Positions 16,803 to 26,604 of a stretch of 40,324 nt of DNA are shown piece after piece (within the stretch, counting starts at the first letter, position 1; each line of letters starts with the position of its first letter). The stretch is from Verrucomicrobiota bacterium (lineage in GTDB: Bacteria; Verrucomicrobiota; Verrucomicrobiia; Opitutales; Oceanipulchritudinaceae): positions 1-40,324 of the forward strand of contig JAJOKB010000090.1 in assembly GCA_021208135.1 (NCBI GenBank). The letters are read 5' to 3'. A model generated the notes under the pieces. That model worked only from the letters and a program-made list of their open reading frames with translations. It made no database searches and was not told where the DNA came from. Made by a program: the position numbers and the translations under genes.

Positions 16803-17012
16803 TTACTTGCGGCCGTCGTCGAACAATTCGTAAGTAATCTTGCCTTCAATCACTTCGCGCAAAGCAATATCTTCGGGAGCCAAACGCTCCAACGATTCGA
16901 TCAGCGGACGCTGGCCCATTTTCAACTGCTTAACGCGACGGGAAACCACATTGATTAAAATGTTGGGATCAGGTATAACTTTTTGCGCTTGTTTGATGTA
17001 ATCGTCTCTCAC
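16803..17012 (-). CDS. rpoZ: DNA-directed RNA polymerase omega subunit
   Basis: 69-residue Rpb6/omega homologue that assists assembly of RNA polymerase. It starts with GTG and encodes 'RDDYIKQAQKVIPDPNILIN' then 'VVSRRVKQLKMGQRPLIES' and 'EDIALREVIEGKITYEL', the normal omega pattern ('N..SRR..QL' and the family-typical 'EIAL.EI..GKI'). It is first in a ten-gene co-directional run down to ydbL. No good Shine-Dalgarno is seen before the GTG. Intact. Confidence 0.92.
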   Translation of the reverse strand: MRDDYIKQAQKVIPDPNILINVVSRRVKQLKMGQRPLIESLERLAPEDIALREVIEGKITYELFDDGRK

Positions 17013-17100
17013 GGCGTGCTTCAGGTTCGGGTGACTTTGAATTCAAGAAAAACAACCCAACGTAGACTGGCACCCATGAAAAGCAAGCACGAATAATTAA

Positions 17101-17128
17101 CCTTGACGCTACGCCTTTTTCCTCAAGG
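17101..17128. other. Inverted repeat in the divergent rpoZ/tRNA-Arg interval
   Basis: CCTTGA (17101-17106) and TCAAGG (17123-17128) form a perfect six-base inverted repeat within the 133-bp gap between rpoZ (leftwards) and tRNA-Arg (rightwards). The TTGACG at 17103-17108 also resembles a -35 element facing the tRNA, but no matching -10 at 17 bp is evident. Presumably both promoters lie in this gap; the exact elements cannot be fixed. Confidence 0.3.
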
Positions 17129-17145
17129 CTCGCGCATTCAATTAT

Positions 17146-17220
17146 GCTCCCATAGTGTAATGGATAACACACGGCCCTCCGGAGGCTGGGATTGGGGTTC
17201 GAGTCCCTATGGGAGCGCCA
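17146..17220 (+). tRNA. tRNA-Arg (anticodon CCG)
   Basis: A 75-base cloverleaf can be drawn by hand. The acceptor stem GCTCCCA pairs with TGGGAGC, the D stem GTGT with ACAC, the anticodon stem CGGCC with GGCTG (one G-T pair) around loop CTCCGGA, and the T stem TGGGG with CCCTA around TTCGAGT. The anticodon at 17179-17181 is CCG, reading the Arg codon CGG. The 3' CCA is encoded after discriminator G. It stands alone between the divergent rpoZ operon and nrdJ. Confidence 0.95.
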
Positions 17221-17388
17221 CTGGCCAGAAAGTGAGCTGTTTTCAGCCCAAGCCAGTAGCTAATCGCTTAAACTGGCGCATGAGTGCAAGTGATCCAAAG
17301 GGAGTTCCGTGGTGAACTGTGCGCACGGTTTGATAAGGCTGACTAATTGTGGGCATTGCATTGATTTTTGATTGGGGTTTTGAGTTCG
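17221..17388 (+). other. Gap between tRNA-Arg and the nrdJ control region
   Basis: No gene is seen here. The first 36 bases after the tRNA can fold as a nested hairpin: CTGGC (17221-17225) with GCCAG (17252-17256), enclosing GCTG-TTTT-CAGC. This could help tRNA 3' processing or attenuate read-through, but there is no U-rich tract, so I do not call a terminator. The rest is unremarkable and carries no B12-riboswitch structure that I can recognise. Confidence 0.4.
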
Positions 17389-17418
17389 ATTTCGCTTTTC
17401 AGATAGCGCTAGCGAAAT
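17389..17418. promoter_or_regulatory. Perfect 8-bp inverted repeat upstream of the nrdJ operators
   Basis: ATTTCGCT (17389-17396) and AGCGAAAT (17411-17418) are exact reverse complements separated by 14 bases, which also contain the palindrome AGCGCT. It ends six bases before the first NrdR-box-like site. It could be a further protein-binding site or an RNA hairpin; there is no independent evidence for either. Confidence 0.4.
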
Positions 17419-17423
17419 GATAA

Positions 17424-17440
17424 CTACCACATTTTGTGGT
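17424..17440. promoter_or_regulatory. NrdR-box-like operator 1 (upstream of nrdJ)
   Basis: The palindrome ACCACATTTTGTGGT (17426-17440) matches the NrdR box consensus (acaCwAtATaTwGtgt) only partly, about 10 of 16 positions by eye. It starts 32 bp, about three helical turns, before a much better second box. NrdR sites usually occur as such helically phased pairs in front of ribonucleotide reductase genes. This spacing is the main support for the weaker site. Confidence 0.6.
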
Positions 17441-17455
17441 TCTCAGTACCGACAG

Positions 17456-17471
17456 CCACAATATATAGTGT
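17456..17471. promoter_or_regulatory. NrdR-box operator 2 (upstream of nrdJ)
   Basis: CCACAATATATAGTGT agrees with the NrdR consensus at about 15 of 16 positions. It lies 22 bp before the chosen nrdJ start and overlaps the only TATA-like -10 candidate, so binding of the ATP/dATP-sensing repressor NrdR would block transcription. The nrdR gene is not in this window. Confidence 0.8.
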
Positions 17472-17493
17472 TTCACGATTAACCCAGCCTGAT

Positions 17494-20399
17494 ATGAGTC
17501 CTGTCGCCCAAACCCAATCACACGAACGCGCGGCGCTGCTAGAGCAGCATCGCTTTGCCAAAACAGACATCCATCCTTTCGATGAAACAGAATGGGAATT
17601 TCGCAGCGCAGAAATTACGGATGAGCGCGGCAAAACCATCTTTCGTCAGGATAACATTGAAGTGCCGAAAGCATTTTCAGATTTGGCGACCAAGATTCTG
17701 GCATCCAAGTATTTTTATGGAGATATTGAATTAGGTACCGATCCCAAGGCTGGAGGTCGGGAAAGTTCATTCCGGCAGGTAGTATCGCGGGTCGTAGATA
17801 CATTGACTACGTGGGGGCTGGAAGACGGTTATTTCGGATCTGTGGAAGAGGCGCGGATCTTTAGTGATGACATGGCCTGGTTGCTGGTTAATCAGGTGGC
17901 CGCCTTTAATTCGCCCGTTTGGTTCAATCTTGGCCTGCATCATGCCTATGGTGCTGGGAAGACCTCATCGAAGGGTAATTTTTACTGGGATAAAGAGGCA
18001 CTTGAAGTGAAGAGGGCTCCCAATCCCTATGAATATCCACAATGTTCTGCCTGTTTTATCCAGCATGTGGACGACGATCTTGAGTCGATCATGCAGTTGG
18101 CGCAATCGGAGGCCATGCTGTTTAAATTTGGCAGCGGCAGCGGGACTGATTTATCGTCTATACGCTCGACGCGTGAGAAACTGTCCGGTGGTGGCAAGCC
18201 GAGTGGTCCGCTGAGTTTTCTTGCGGTTTACGATGCAGTGGCAGGGGTGGTGAAAAGTGGAGGCAAAACCCGGCGGGCTGCAAAGATGAATACTTTAAAA
18301 GCCTGGCATCCGGATATCGAGGAATTCATTGAAGCCAAGCGCATTGAAGAAATGAAAGCCTGGGCACTGATTGAGCAAGGATATGATCCTTCATTCAATG
18401 GTGACGCCTACGGGTCCATAAAGTTCCAGAATGAGAATCTGAGTGTGCGTGCCTCAGACGATTTTATGAACGCAGCCGAGAGCGGCAGTGAGTGGTGGAC
18501 GCGGCGCGTGACCCGATGGAGCCCCATTGCGAGAAGAAAAATGCCGGCAAATTGTTGAGCATGATCGCTGAAGGCACCCACTTGTGCGGAGATCCGGGAA
18601 TGCAATTTGACGATACCATTCACAAGTGGCATACCTGCAAAGGATCGGGTCGGCAGAATTGTACCAATCCCTGCAGTGAATATTTGTTTTTGGACAACTC
18701 TGCCTGCAACCTGGCAAGCATCAATCTATTGAAGTTCAGAACACCGGAGGGTTTTGACTATGAAAGGTTTGCCCATGCATGCGAATTGTTCATCATTGCT
18801 CAGGATATTATTGTCGACCGGTCGTCCTACCCGACGGAAGCCATTACGTACAACTCGCATTGGTTTCGAACACTGGGCTTAGGGTATGCTAATTTGGGTG
18901 CGCTGTTGATGAGTTATGGTTACGGTTACGACAGTGCCCAAGGGCGCAGCCTGGCAGCGATGATAACAGCTGTGATGACCGGTACTGCTTACCGAGCCTC
19001 GGCAAAACTCGCATCCAGAATGGGACCCTTTGAAGGCTACAGGGATGCAAGGTATTATGGATTCCCCAACCCTCCAGCTGCCGACAATGTTGACTCGATG
19101 CTGGAAGTAATACGGCTGCACTGTGCCGAATTGGCAAACATCGATGGCAGTGAAGCTCCTGACATGCTGGAGTACGCCCGGGATCAATGGCAAAACGCCC
19201 TAACCCAAGGCACTGTCGATGGTTTTCGGAATGCGCAGGTCACCGTATTGGCGCCCACCGGTACCATAGGTTTTCTGATGGATTGCGACACAACCGGAAT
19301 TGAGCCGGCCATCGGATTGGTAGCCTACAAATCGCTGGCCGGCGGCGGATTGCTGCAGATCCCGATTCGTTCTATTCCACAGGCCTTGCAAAATTTGGGC
19401 TACAATCAGGCCGATCGAGTACGTATTCTGGATTTCATTCAGGAGCATGGCACTGTCGAGGATGTGGTCATCAAGGGAGAACCATTGAGCAGTGGCATTA
19501 AGCCCGAACATCTTACTATATTTGACACCGCATTCAGGTCCGGTTTGGGCCAGAGGGTATTGTCACACAAAGCACACATTGACATGATGGCCGCAGTACA
19601 ACCGTTCTTGTCCGGAGGTATCTCCAAAACGGTCAACATGCCCCAACAGGCAACGGTGGAAGACATCCGCGCAACTTACCTGTACGCCTGGAAAAAAGGG
19701 ATCAAAGGCGTGGCCATTTACCGGGACGGTTCCAAACGCAGTGCCCCGGTGAAAACGCGGAAAGAGGAACAAAAGGAAACCCCGGAAACCAGACGTGAAG
19801 TACAAATGGTCACTGAACCCTTCCGCCGCAAATTGCCGGACACCCGACAATCCATCACCCACCGCTTCATTGTGGGGGGTACCAAGGGGTATCTTACAGT
19901 AGGTCAGTTTGAAGATGGCAGTCCCGGTGAAGTGTTCATTCAAATGTCCAAGGCAGGTAGCACTATTAATGGTCTGATGGACAGCATTGGGACACTGATT
20001 TCGATGTGTCTTCAGTATGGGGTTCCGGTCGAAATGATCGTGAAACGCTTCTCGCACATTCGCTTTGAACCAGAGGGTTTGACGCGCAATCAGGACATTC
20101 CCATGGCCAAGAGCGTCATGGACTATTTGGCCCGTTGGCTGGGAATGACATATATTCCTGGATACCGTCAAAAGATGTCACCAGTGGCGCATGCGGATCC
20201 AGGGTTTGAAGACACTGCCCCCAATTCCGTTGCCATCGAACGCGAACACGAGAACAAGAAGCTGTCGGCTGAACAATTAGAGCTTTTGACGCACTCTGAG
20301 GGCAATCTCACATGCCCGGAATGCGGCAGCAGTAAGGTTAAGGTTACCGGGACCTGCGCATGCTGTCTCAACTGCGGCACCTCCCTCGGGTGCAGTTGA
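17494..20399 (+). CDS. nrdJ: Adenosylcobalamin-dependent (class II) ribonucleoside-diphosphate reductase NrdJ (frameshifted)
   Basis: Makes deoxyribonucleotides using adenosylcobalamin as radical source, independent of oxygen. About 967 residues after repair. It shows the reductase barrel motifs 'NSPVWFNLG', 'QCSACFIQHVDDDLESIM', 'FGSGSGTDLSSIRS', 'KSGGKTRRAAKMN', the catalytic Asn-Cys-Glu loop 'NPCSEYLFLDNSACNLASIN', 'TVLAPTGTIGFLMDCDTTGIE' and a C-terminal redox/zinc tail 'CPECGSSKV...CLNCGTSLGCS'. Two extra bases between 18512 and 18530 break the frame; removing them gives 'VTDGAPCEKKNAGKLL'. The ATG at 17494 is chosen because the earlier in-frame ATG at 17434 lies inside the operator pair. 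The next gene, thrC, is convergent, 16 bp away. Confidence 0.95.
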
Positions 20400-20415
20400 G
20401 AGGTTTTCGGGGTGC

Positions 20416-21770
20416 TCAGCTTGAGCGCTCGATGAACTGCTTGATGGCCTCCGGGGTGGGGGCCATCTGGTGTCTGCTGAGCGGTAAATCTTGCAAGGCT
20501 TCCAGCGCCGGGTGCTTCGGATGTTTGCCAATTGCCTTGTGAATGGTTTCTGGAAATTTTGCCGGATGGGCGGTGGCCAGGACAACATTGATCCCACCGC
20601 CAGGTAAATCCTGAAAACCGCAGGCCGTGTGCGGGTCGGCGATATATCCGTACTTTTGAAACACCCATTGAATATTGCGTTCAATGTCCGCGTCATCCGC
20701 ACGGGATGCGCTGAACGCGTCGCGCTCAAATTTCGGAAAAGTATAGTTTCCGGTTTGCCGGAAGGTCTGCATGATATGGCGTACTTGTGACGCATTGCAG
20801 CCTTCATGAAAGTACAAAAAGCGTTCGAAGTTGCTCGCAATTTGAATATCCATTGAAGGAGCGCAGCTAGGAGAAACAGTGCCACAGGCATACACGCCAC
20901 TGGAAAACAGACGGTAAAGTATGTCGTTGCGATTGGTGGCAACCCTGAAACCTGCCACAGGCATACCCATTTTGTGCATCAACCATCCGGCCAAAACATT
21001 GCCAAAGTTTCCCGTGGGAACGACAAAATTCACTTGATAGCGCAAGCGCTCCGGCAGTTGCAACCAACCAAAAGCGTAGTAAACACACTGCGCCAGGATA
21101 CGTGCCAGATTGATGGAATTGACCGCACTTAAATGATATTGATTGCGAAATGCCAAATCGCCAAAAACATCCTTGATGGCGGTTTGCGCATCGTCAAATG
21201 AACCCTCAATTGCGATTGCAAATACATTTTCGGCACCGGTGCAGGCCATTTGGCGTTCTTGCAGAGGCGACACTTTACCGTTTGGATAAAGTATGAAAAT
21301 CTGTACGCCAGGTTGCCCAAGCAAACCATGAATTGCGGCAGCACCAGTATCACCGGAAGTTGCCCCCAGAACTCTGATAGGAATCCCGGTGCGCCGGATC
21401 TGTTCAGCATACAAGTTGCCTAGCAATTGCAGGCGAAATCTTTAAACGCCAGGGTAGGACCGTGAAACAGTTCCAGCACAAACAGATTTGAGTCCAGTTG
21501 CTTCAGGGGAGCAATGGCCGGATCAGTGAATTTGGCATAGGATTGGGCCACGATTGCACTTAATGTCGCCTCTGGCACATCTGTGGCAAAATGCCTGAAA
21601 AACGCCTCACACACCTCAGGGTAGGAGAGACCCTGCCATGTTAGCAATTGCCTGCTTAAGTCCGGCAATTGTTCCGGGACCAGAAGGCCTCCATCGGGTG
21701 CCAAGCCTGTGGCAACTGCATCGCAGAAGCCCATAGCCGGTGTTTCCCCTCGGGTAGAGACGTAGCGCAT
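20416..21770 (-). CDS. thrC: Threonine synthase ThrC (one frameshift)
   Basis: PLP enzyme that converts O-phosphohomoserine to threonine. About 451 residues after repair. It starts 'MRYVSTRGETPAMGF', then 'LAPDGGLLVPEQLP', the PLP-lysine motif 'GPTLAFKDFA', phosphate-binding 'GATSGDTGAAAIHGL', 'ILYPNGKVSPLQERQM' and 'VPTGNFGNVLAGW'. The frame breaks right after 'FKDFA' near 21428: GCCTGCAA where GCCCTGCAA is needed ('FALQLLGNLYAEQ'), a missing C in a C run. It is last in a minus-strand series hom, lysC, thrC, 6 bp after lysC, so all three steps from aspartate kinase to threonine except asd and thrB are together. Confidence 0.94.
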
Positions 21771-21776
21771 GACTGA

Positions 21777-22995
21777 CTATGATTCCTTGTCCAGATCGAA
21801 TGCCGTGTGTAATACGCGGACGGCATCATCGGCGCGTTCCATGTCGATAGCCACCGAAATCTTGATTTCGCTGGTACTGATCATTTGAATGTTAATGCCG
21901 TTTTCGGCGAAAGTCGTGAATACCTTGGCAGCCACCCCCGAATGGGTGCGCATGCCAACGCCGACCACGGAAACTTTGGCAATCCGGTCAGCCAAAACAA
22001 CTTTACCCTTGCCCAGTTTGTCCAGGCAGGTCTTTACCGCCTGATCGGCAATATAGGCATCGTCGGAGGCCACGGTAAAGGTGAGGTTGGCTACTCCTTC
22101 ACGTCCGATGTTTTGAACGATCATGTCGACATTGACGTTGGCATCCGCGAGGGCGCGGAAGATCTGAGCCGCTGCTCCTGGCTGATCGGGCAGACTGGTC
22201 ACCACCACTTTGGTCTGATTTTTGTCACATGCGACACCGCGGACGACGACGTCCTCTAAAGTTGTTTCTGCTTTCACGATAGTTCCGGGATTATTATTAT
22301 AGCTGTTGCGTACTTCAAAAACCACATTGTATTTATTGGCGAATTCCACTGCGCGCGCCTGCATCACCTTCGATCCCAGACTTGCCAGTTCCAACATCTC
22401 TTCGTATGAGATTTCATTCATCTTTTTCGCACTGGGCACGATCCGTGGATCCGCCGTATAGACGCCATCAACGTCAGTAAAAATCTGACACAAATCTGCC
22501 TTTAAGGCCGCAGCCATGGCGATGGCAGACAAGTCGGATCCGCCGCGTCCGAGAGTGGTGATCTGACCGTTGCGGTTGATCCCTTGAAAACCCGCTAAAA
22601 TGACGACCTTACCATCATCCAGCTGCTCGCGAACATCGCCGCCATTGATATCTATGATCCGGGCTTTGGTATGTACTGCATCGGTACAAATACCGGCTTG
22701 AGCACCCGTTCTGGAAACGGCAGGAACGCCCAGGGCTTGCAGCGCAATGGCTGTGAGAGCAATGGTTTCCTGTTCGCCAATTGAAAGCAGCAGATCCAGC
22801 TCACGGCGGTCCGGGTTGTGGTGAAGCGCTTTTGCATCCGCGATCAAACGATTAGTGACGCCGCTGCGCGCGGAAACTACAACCACCCAACTGGTGGCCC
22901 TCCGCGCGCGTGTTGCGAATGCGTTCTGCTACCGCACGAATGCGATCGAGGTCCTGTACTGAGGTGCCTCCGAATTTTTTGCACGACAATGCCAT
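21777..22995 (-). CDS. lysC: Aspartate kinase LysC (one frameshift)
   Basis: First enzyme of the aspartate family pathway; phosphorylates aspartate. About 405 residues after repair. It starts with 'MALSCKKFGGTSVQDLDRIR' (KFGGTS substrate/ATP motif), continues 'VVVVSARSGVTNRL', 'LLLSIGEQE', 'TLGRGGSDLSAIAMA', 'IFTDVDGVYTADPRIV', and ends with two ACT regulatory domains ('SLPDQPGAAAQIFRALADAN', 'GMRTHSGVAAKVFTTFAENG'), so feedback inhibition by lysine or threonine is likely. The break is near 22893: TTGGGTGG where TTGGTGG is needed to pass from 'EGHQL' to 'VVVVSARSG', an extra G. It lies 30 bp after hom. Confidence 0.94.
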
Positions 22996-23025
22996 GGTGT
23001 ATAAAAAATCAGACTTTGAATTGCG

Positions 23026-24321
23026 CTATGGGTAAGCGGAAGGGTTTTGCCTGGCTCCACTTGGCCGGGCTATTTCCTGTAATGCGTCGGCCATGCGTTT
23101 GCCGGTGGTAATATGCGTAGTTAGAATCAAATGCGCACTGCGTTTATCACAGGCCGGAGTTTGCAGCACACTTTCAATACTGATGTCCTTTTGCGCAAAC
23201 AAGGTGGCCACCTCTGCCAGTACACCGGGCTTGTCTTTCACTTCAAGACGCACGTAATAACAGTTGCGAATTTCGTCGAGAGTCAGCAAATCCACTGGAT
23301 TATCAGTGGGCAATGGGCTTTGGCAGCCGCCATTGCGCAGATCCAGAGCCGCGTCAACAATATCGCTGATGACCGAACTTGCGGTTGCATCCTGTCCTGC
23401 CCCGCGTCCGATATAAACGGTGGTGCCAACTACGTCTCCAGTGATGCTGACGCCATTGAACACCTCATCGACATTGGCCAATACGAACGAACGGGGCACC
23501 AAAGTCGGTTGCACACTGGCAAAAATTCTGCCACTGGCGCTATCGCGTTGGACAACTGCAAGCAATTTGATTTTGAAGCCAAGCTTTCCAGCCCACTCAA
23601 TATCATGCAAGGTTACATCGCGAATGCCCTCGACGGCCATATCCTTGGTCGCGATCCAGCGACCATGGGCCAACCATGCCAAAATTGCAGTCTTGTGCGC
23701 AGTGTCCCAGCCATCCAAATCCAGCGATTCATCTGCCTCGACATAGCCAAGTTTGCGGGCATCGCCCACGATGGCCTCAAATCCTTGTCCCTCGCGCTCC
23801 ATACGCGTGAGAATATAATTGCAGGTGCCATTCAGAATGCCGCAGATGGTGCTGAAGCGATTGGCAACAAGTCCCTCGCGCAACACCTTGATAATCGGAA
23901 TGCCCCCAGCCACGCTGGCTTCAAAGAAAATTTGGCCGCCACCGGCGCGTGCAGCTGCAAACAGCTCAGGTCCATGATCGCAGAGCAAGGCCTTGTTAGC
24001 GGTGACCACGGTCTTTCCGGATTGGAGGGCAACCAATACCGCTTCTTTTGCAACGGTCGTACCCCCCATCAATTCACATACAATTTGAATTTCCGGATCC
24101 TTGGCGACGGCCATCGGGTCGGTGGTTATCTGTGCATCGGACAGTTTGACGCTCCGCTCGCGCGCCGGATCCTTGACTGCGGCCTTCTTGAGAATTAAAT
24201 CGACTCCCAGACGACGACCGAGGTCAGTTTTATGCTTCTGGAGATGTTTCCAGACGCCTTGGCCAACAACGCCCAGTCCGATCAGACCGATGTGAATTTT
24301 AGTTTTATTGGAGTTTGGCAT
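23026..24321 (-). CDS. hom: Homoserine dehydrogenase
   Basis: Intact 431-residue NAD(P)-dependent enzyme reducing aspartate semialdehyde to homoserine. It has an N-terminal Rossmann motif 'IGLIGLGVVGQGVWKHL', 'GKTVVTANKALLCDHG' with the catalytic-domain Lys, 'ASVAGGIPIIKVLREGL', 'GILNGTCNYILTRMEREG' and 'AKKLGYVEADES'-like 'DARKLGYVEADESLDLDGWD'. A C-terminal ACT domain ('VRLEVKDKPGVLAEVATLFA') implies allosteric control by threonine. It is the first of the hom-lysC-thrC trio, 17 bp after plsY. Confidence 0.96.
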   Translation of the reverse strand: MPNSNKTKIHIGLIGLGVVGQGVWKHLQKHKTDLGRRLGVDLILKKAAVKDPARERSVKLSDAQITTDPMAVAKDPEIQIVCELMGGTTVAKEAVLVALQSGKTVVTANKALLCDHGPELFAAARAGGGQIFFEASVAGGIPIIKVLREGLVANRFSTICGILNGTCNYILTRMEREGQGFEAIVGDARKLGYVEADESLDLDGWDTAHKTAILAWLAHGRWIATKDMAVEGIRDVTLHDIEWAGKLGFKIKLLAVVQRDSASGRIFASVQPTLVPRSFVLANVDEVFNGVSITGDVVGTTVYIGRGAGQDATASSVISDIVDAALDLRNGGCQSPLPTDNPVDLLTLDEIRNCYYVRLEVKDKPGVLAEVATLFAQKDISIESVLQTPACDKRSAHLILTTHITTGKRMADALQEIARPSGARQNPSAYP

Positions 24322-24338
24322 GGTCGGATAGCAGAAAA

Positions 24339-24959
24339 TCAGGATTTACGGCGGTACCGGTTCTCGGTGCCTGCAAGCAAACGTTGAATGTTGGCGCGAT
24401 GGCGAATGATGATTAAAATCGCGATGAGTAAACAGAAAATAACCTCGGTCCAGCCAGTCTGCGATGAGATCAGGGCGCTCACGGGCAAGCTGACGCCGAG
24501 AACAATGGAAGCGAGGGAAACATAACCACTGAGATAGAACACCAGAACCCACAATAATACACCCACAGTCATGACCCCTGGGAGCATGGCAAAGATACCC
24601 CCGACAGTGGTTGCGACCCCCTTGCCACCTTTGAATTTCAGGAATGCTGAAAAACTATGCCCCAGTATAGCGCCCAGCAAGCCCAGGATGGGCAGCAAAG
24701 CGTGGTCGGTAGCGAGAAATTGTAAACTGATGCCATTCGCGATAAAAACAGCGGCCATGCCCTTGCCGGCATCTAACAAAAAGCAGGTATAGCCAGCTGG
24801 CTTGCCGAGTACGCGCAGGACGTTGGTGGCACCGGGATTACCGCTGCCATGCTTGAAAATATCAACGCCTTTGGAGCGCGCTATCAATACCGCAAAGGGT
24901 ATGGAACCGGCTATATAGCCGGCCAGCAAACTGAATACAGCCGCAAGCGCGAATGACAT
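24339..24959 (-). CDS. plsY: Glycerol-3-phosphate acyltransferase PlsY
   Basis: Intact 206-residue polytopic inner-membrane enzyme that transfers the acyl group of acyl-phosphate to glycerol-3-phosphate, the first step of phospholipid synthesis. It shows the three conserved cytoplasmic loops: '[15 protein letters not shown]', '[16 protein letters not shown]' and '[15 protein letters not shown]', with about six hydrophobic helices and a basic C-terminus. It is set between serA (6 bp) and hom (17 bp); its presence in an amino-acid cluster is probably organisational only. Confidence 0.95.
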   Translation of the reverse strand: MSFALAAVFSLLAGYIAGSIPFAVLIARSKGVDIFKHGSGNPGATNVLRVLGKPAGYTCFLLDAGKGMAAVFIANGISLQFLATDHALLPILGLLGAILGHSFSAFLKFKGGKGVATTVGGIFAMLPGVMTVGVLLWVLVFYLSGYVSLASIVLGVSLPVSALISSQTGWTEVIFCLLIAILIIIRHRANIQRLLAGTENRYRRKS

Positions 24960-24965
24960 GACAAA

Positions 24966-26561
24966 TTACTTTCCAACCTCGACCAGGTCGAGTTTGCAAA
25001 TGGCCGGATGTTGACGAATCTCTGCCAGTACTTCAGCGCCGGGTTTGCTATCGATACCGCAAATATTCAAGGCAATCCCGCCAACCGTGTTGCGACTCAA
25101 GGACATGTTGGAAATATTGACGTTATGTTTGGCCAGAACGGTACCAACCATACCAACAATTCCGGGAATATCCTGATTTTCCAAGACAAGCAGATACTTC
25201 GCATCCAGCGGACACTCAAGATCGCGTCCATTTAGCTGGGTGAGGCGAGGCGTTTGGGATTTGCCGATCAAGGTTCCCTCAATCGAGTAGCAACTGCCGT
25301 CGGCAGCGAAAACCTCGAGGCGGATCAATTCGGTATATTCGCGCTCCAAGCTCGATTTGACCACCTCGCCCTCAATGCCGAGACGACGCATGATATTGGG
25401 AGCATTGACGTCATTCACATCATTGGTGATACGCTGCAAGTAGCCGCGTTGGATGGCACGGTTGAGTGGTTTGACCTCGAGATCAACCAGTTTGCCACTG
25501 TATGTGATCTTAATCTTGCGCACCTCATCCGGCGATAGCGACTGAATCACAGATCCCATGCGGAAAGCCAACTGTAGGTAGGGGCGCAAGGTCTTCAGTG
25601 TCTCCGGATCAACCGAAGGAGCATTGACTGCATTGCGGATGAAACCGCCTTTCAAGACATCCACTATCAGTTCGGCAGCTTCCAACCCTACATTTTCCTG
25701 AGCTTCAGCAGTGGAAGCACCTAAGTGGGGTGTTAATACCACACGATCAAAGTTGCGCAAGGGGCTGTCGCCAACCAATGGTTCCACGTCGAAAACATCC
25801 AGACCTGCCGCAGCCACCTTACCCTCAGCCAATGCTTCAGCCAAGTCTGCTTCATGAATCAGGCCACCGCGTGCACAGTTCACAATGTGCACCCCCTTTT
25901 TCATTTTTGCAAAGGCTGCTTTGTCCAGCATGTTGGTGGTAGCCTCTGTCTTGGGCATGTGAATGGTGATGAAATCAGCACCAGCCAACAACTCGTCCAA
26001 AGTGACTTTTTTCACGCCCAACTGCTCAGCGCGGGCATCGGTGAGGAATGGATCGTAGGCCAATACCTGCATACCGAATGCACGCGCCCTTTTGGCAACC
26101 TCAGTTCCAATCCTTCCCAAACCTAATATTCCAAGATTCTTCTGGTAAAGCTCGGTACCTTCAAAGGACTTTTTGTCCCACTTGCCCGACTTCATCGAGG
26201 AATGCGCCTGAGCGACAGGGCGGGCAGAGCAAAGAATGTGCGTAAAGGCCAATTCAGCCGTGGCTATGGTGTTGCCACTGGGCGTATTCATGACAATAAC
26301 GCCCTTCTCGGTAGCTGCCGGAACATCAATGTTGTCAACACCAACGCCCGCGCGGGCCACGGCTTTGAGACGTGAGGCGGAGGAGATGATGCGCGCGGTA
26401 ATGGTGGAGGCGCTGCGCACGATGATGGCATCGACGTCGCTGGCGCGCTCGGCAAGTTGCTCCTCAGACAGGCCATAGGCTTCAATGACATCAAGGCCTT
26501 CCTGGGCCTTGAGATATTGTACACCGCTGGCTGCGATTTTATCGGCTACTAGGACTTTCAT
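24966..26561 (-). CDS. serA: D-3-phosphoglycerate dehydrogenase (long form)
   Basis: First enzyme of serine synthesis, oxidising 3-phosphoglycerate with NAD. About 531 residues with the four-domain layout of the long type. The substrate/NAD domains carry 'LGILGLGRIGTEVAKRARAF', catalytic Arg 'NCARGGLIHEADL', Glu in 'GLDVFDVEP' and His in 'LTPHLGASTAEAQENV'. Then comes the allosteric substrate-binding domain and a C-terminal ACT domain ('LLVLENQDIPGIVGMVGTVL') for serine feedback. The start 'MKVLVADKIAASG' at 26561 is preferred over an in-frame ATG 11 codons upstream because it matches the family N-terminus. It follows the hybrid sensor gene by 43 bp and could be cotranscribed with it. Confidence 0.95.
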   Translation of the reverse strand: MKVLVADKIAASGVQYLKAQEGLDVIEAYGLSEEQLAERASDVDAIIVRSASTITARIISSASRLKAVARAGVGVDNIDVPAATEKGVIVMNTPSGNTIATAELAFTHILCSARPVAQAHSSMKSGKWDKKSFEGTELYQKNLGILGLGRIGTEVAKRARAFGMQVLAYDPFLTDARAEQLGVKKVTLDELLAGADFITIHMPKTEATTNMLDKAAFAKMKKGVHIVNCARGGLIHEADLAEALAEGKVAAAGLDVFDVEPLVGDSPLRNFDRVVLTPHLGASTAEAQENVGLEAAELIVDVLKGGFIRNAVNAPSVDPETLKTLRPYLQLAFRMGSVIQSLSPDEVRKIKITYSGKLVDLEVKPLNRAIQRGYLQRITNDVNDVNAPNIMRRLGIEGEVVKSSLEREYTELIRLEVFAADGSCYSIEGTLIGKSQTPRLTQLNGRDLECPLDAKYLLVLENQDIPGIVGMVGTVLAKHNVNISNMSLSRNTVGGIALNICGIDSKPGAEVLAEIRQHPAICKLDLVEVGK

Positions 26562-26604
26562 GTGAAAGCGGAGTAACCTAGATGCGTTCGCCACTGCTTG
26601 GCAA

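Noticed and set aside
17212-17226. GCCACTGG resembling a B12-riboswitch box upstream of nrdJ
   Set aside because: The match is formed by the encoded CCA end of tRNA-Arg plus three bases; none of the other conserved riboswitch segments are present.
17434-17493. Upstream ATG at 17434 as the nrdJ start
   Set aside because: It would place the NrdR operators inside the coding region and add a non-conserved leader; the ATG at 17494 fits the family better.
20416-21770. Two separate genes for N- and C-terminal halves of threonine synthase
   Set aside because: The halves overlap by a few bases at a C run directly after the PLP-lysine motif, and together match one normal-length protein.
23131-24198. 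355-codon open frame on the plus strand opposite hom
   Set aside because: It is exactly antisense to a well-conserved homoserine dehydrogenase and encodes no recognisable domain; long antisense frames are common opposite high-GC-third-position genes.
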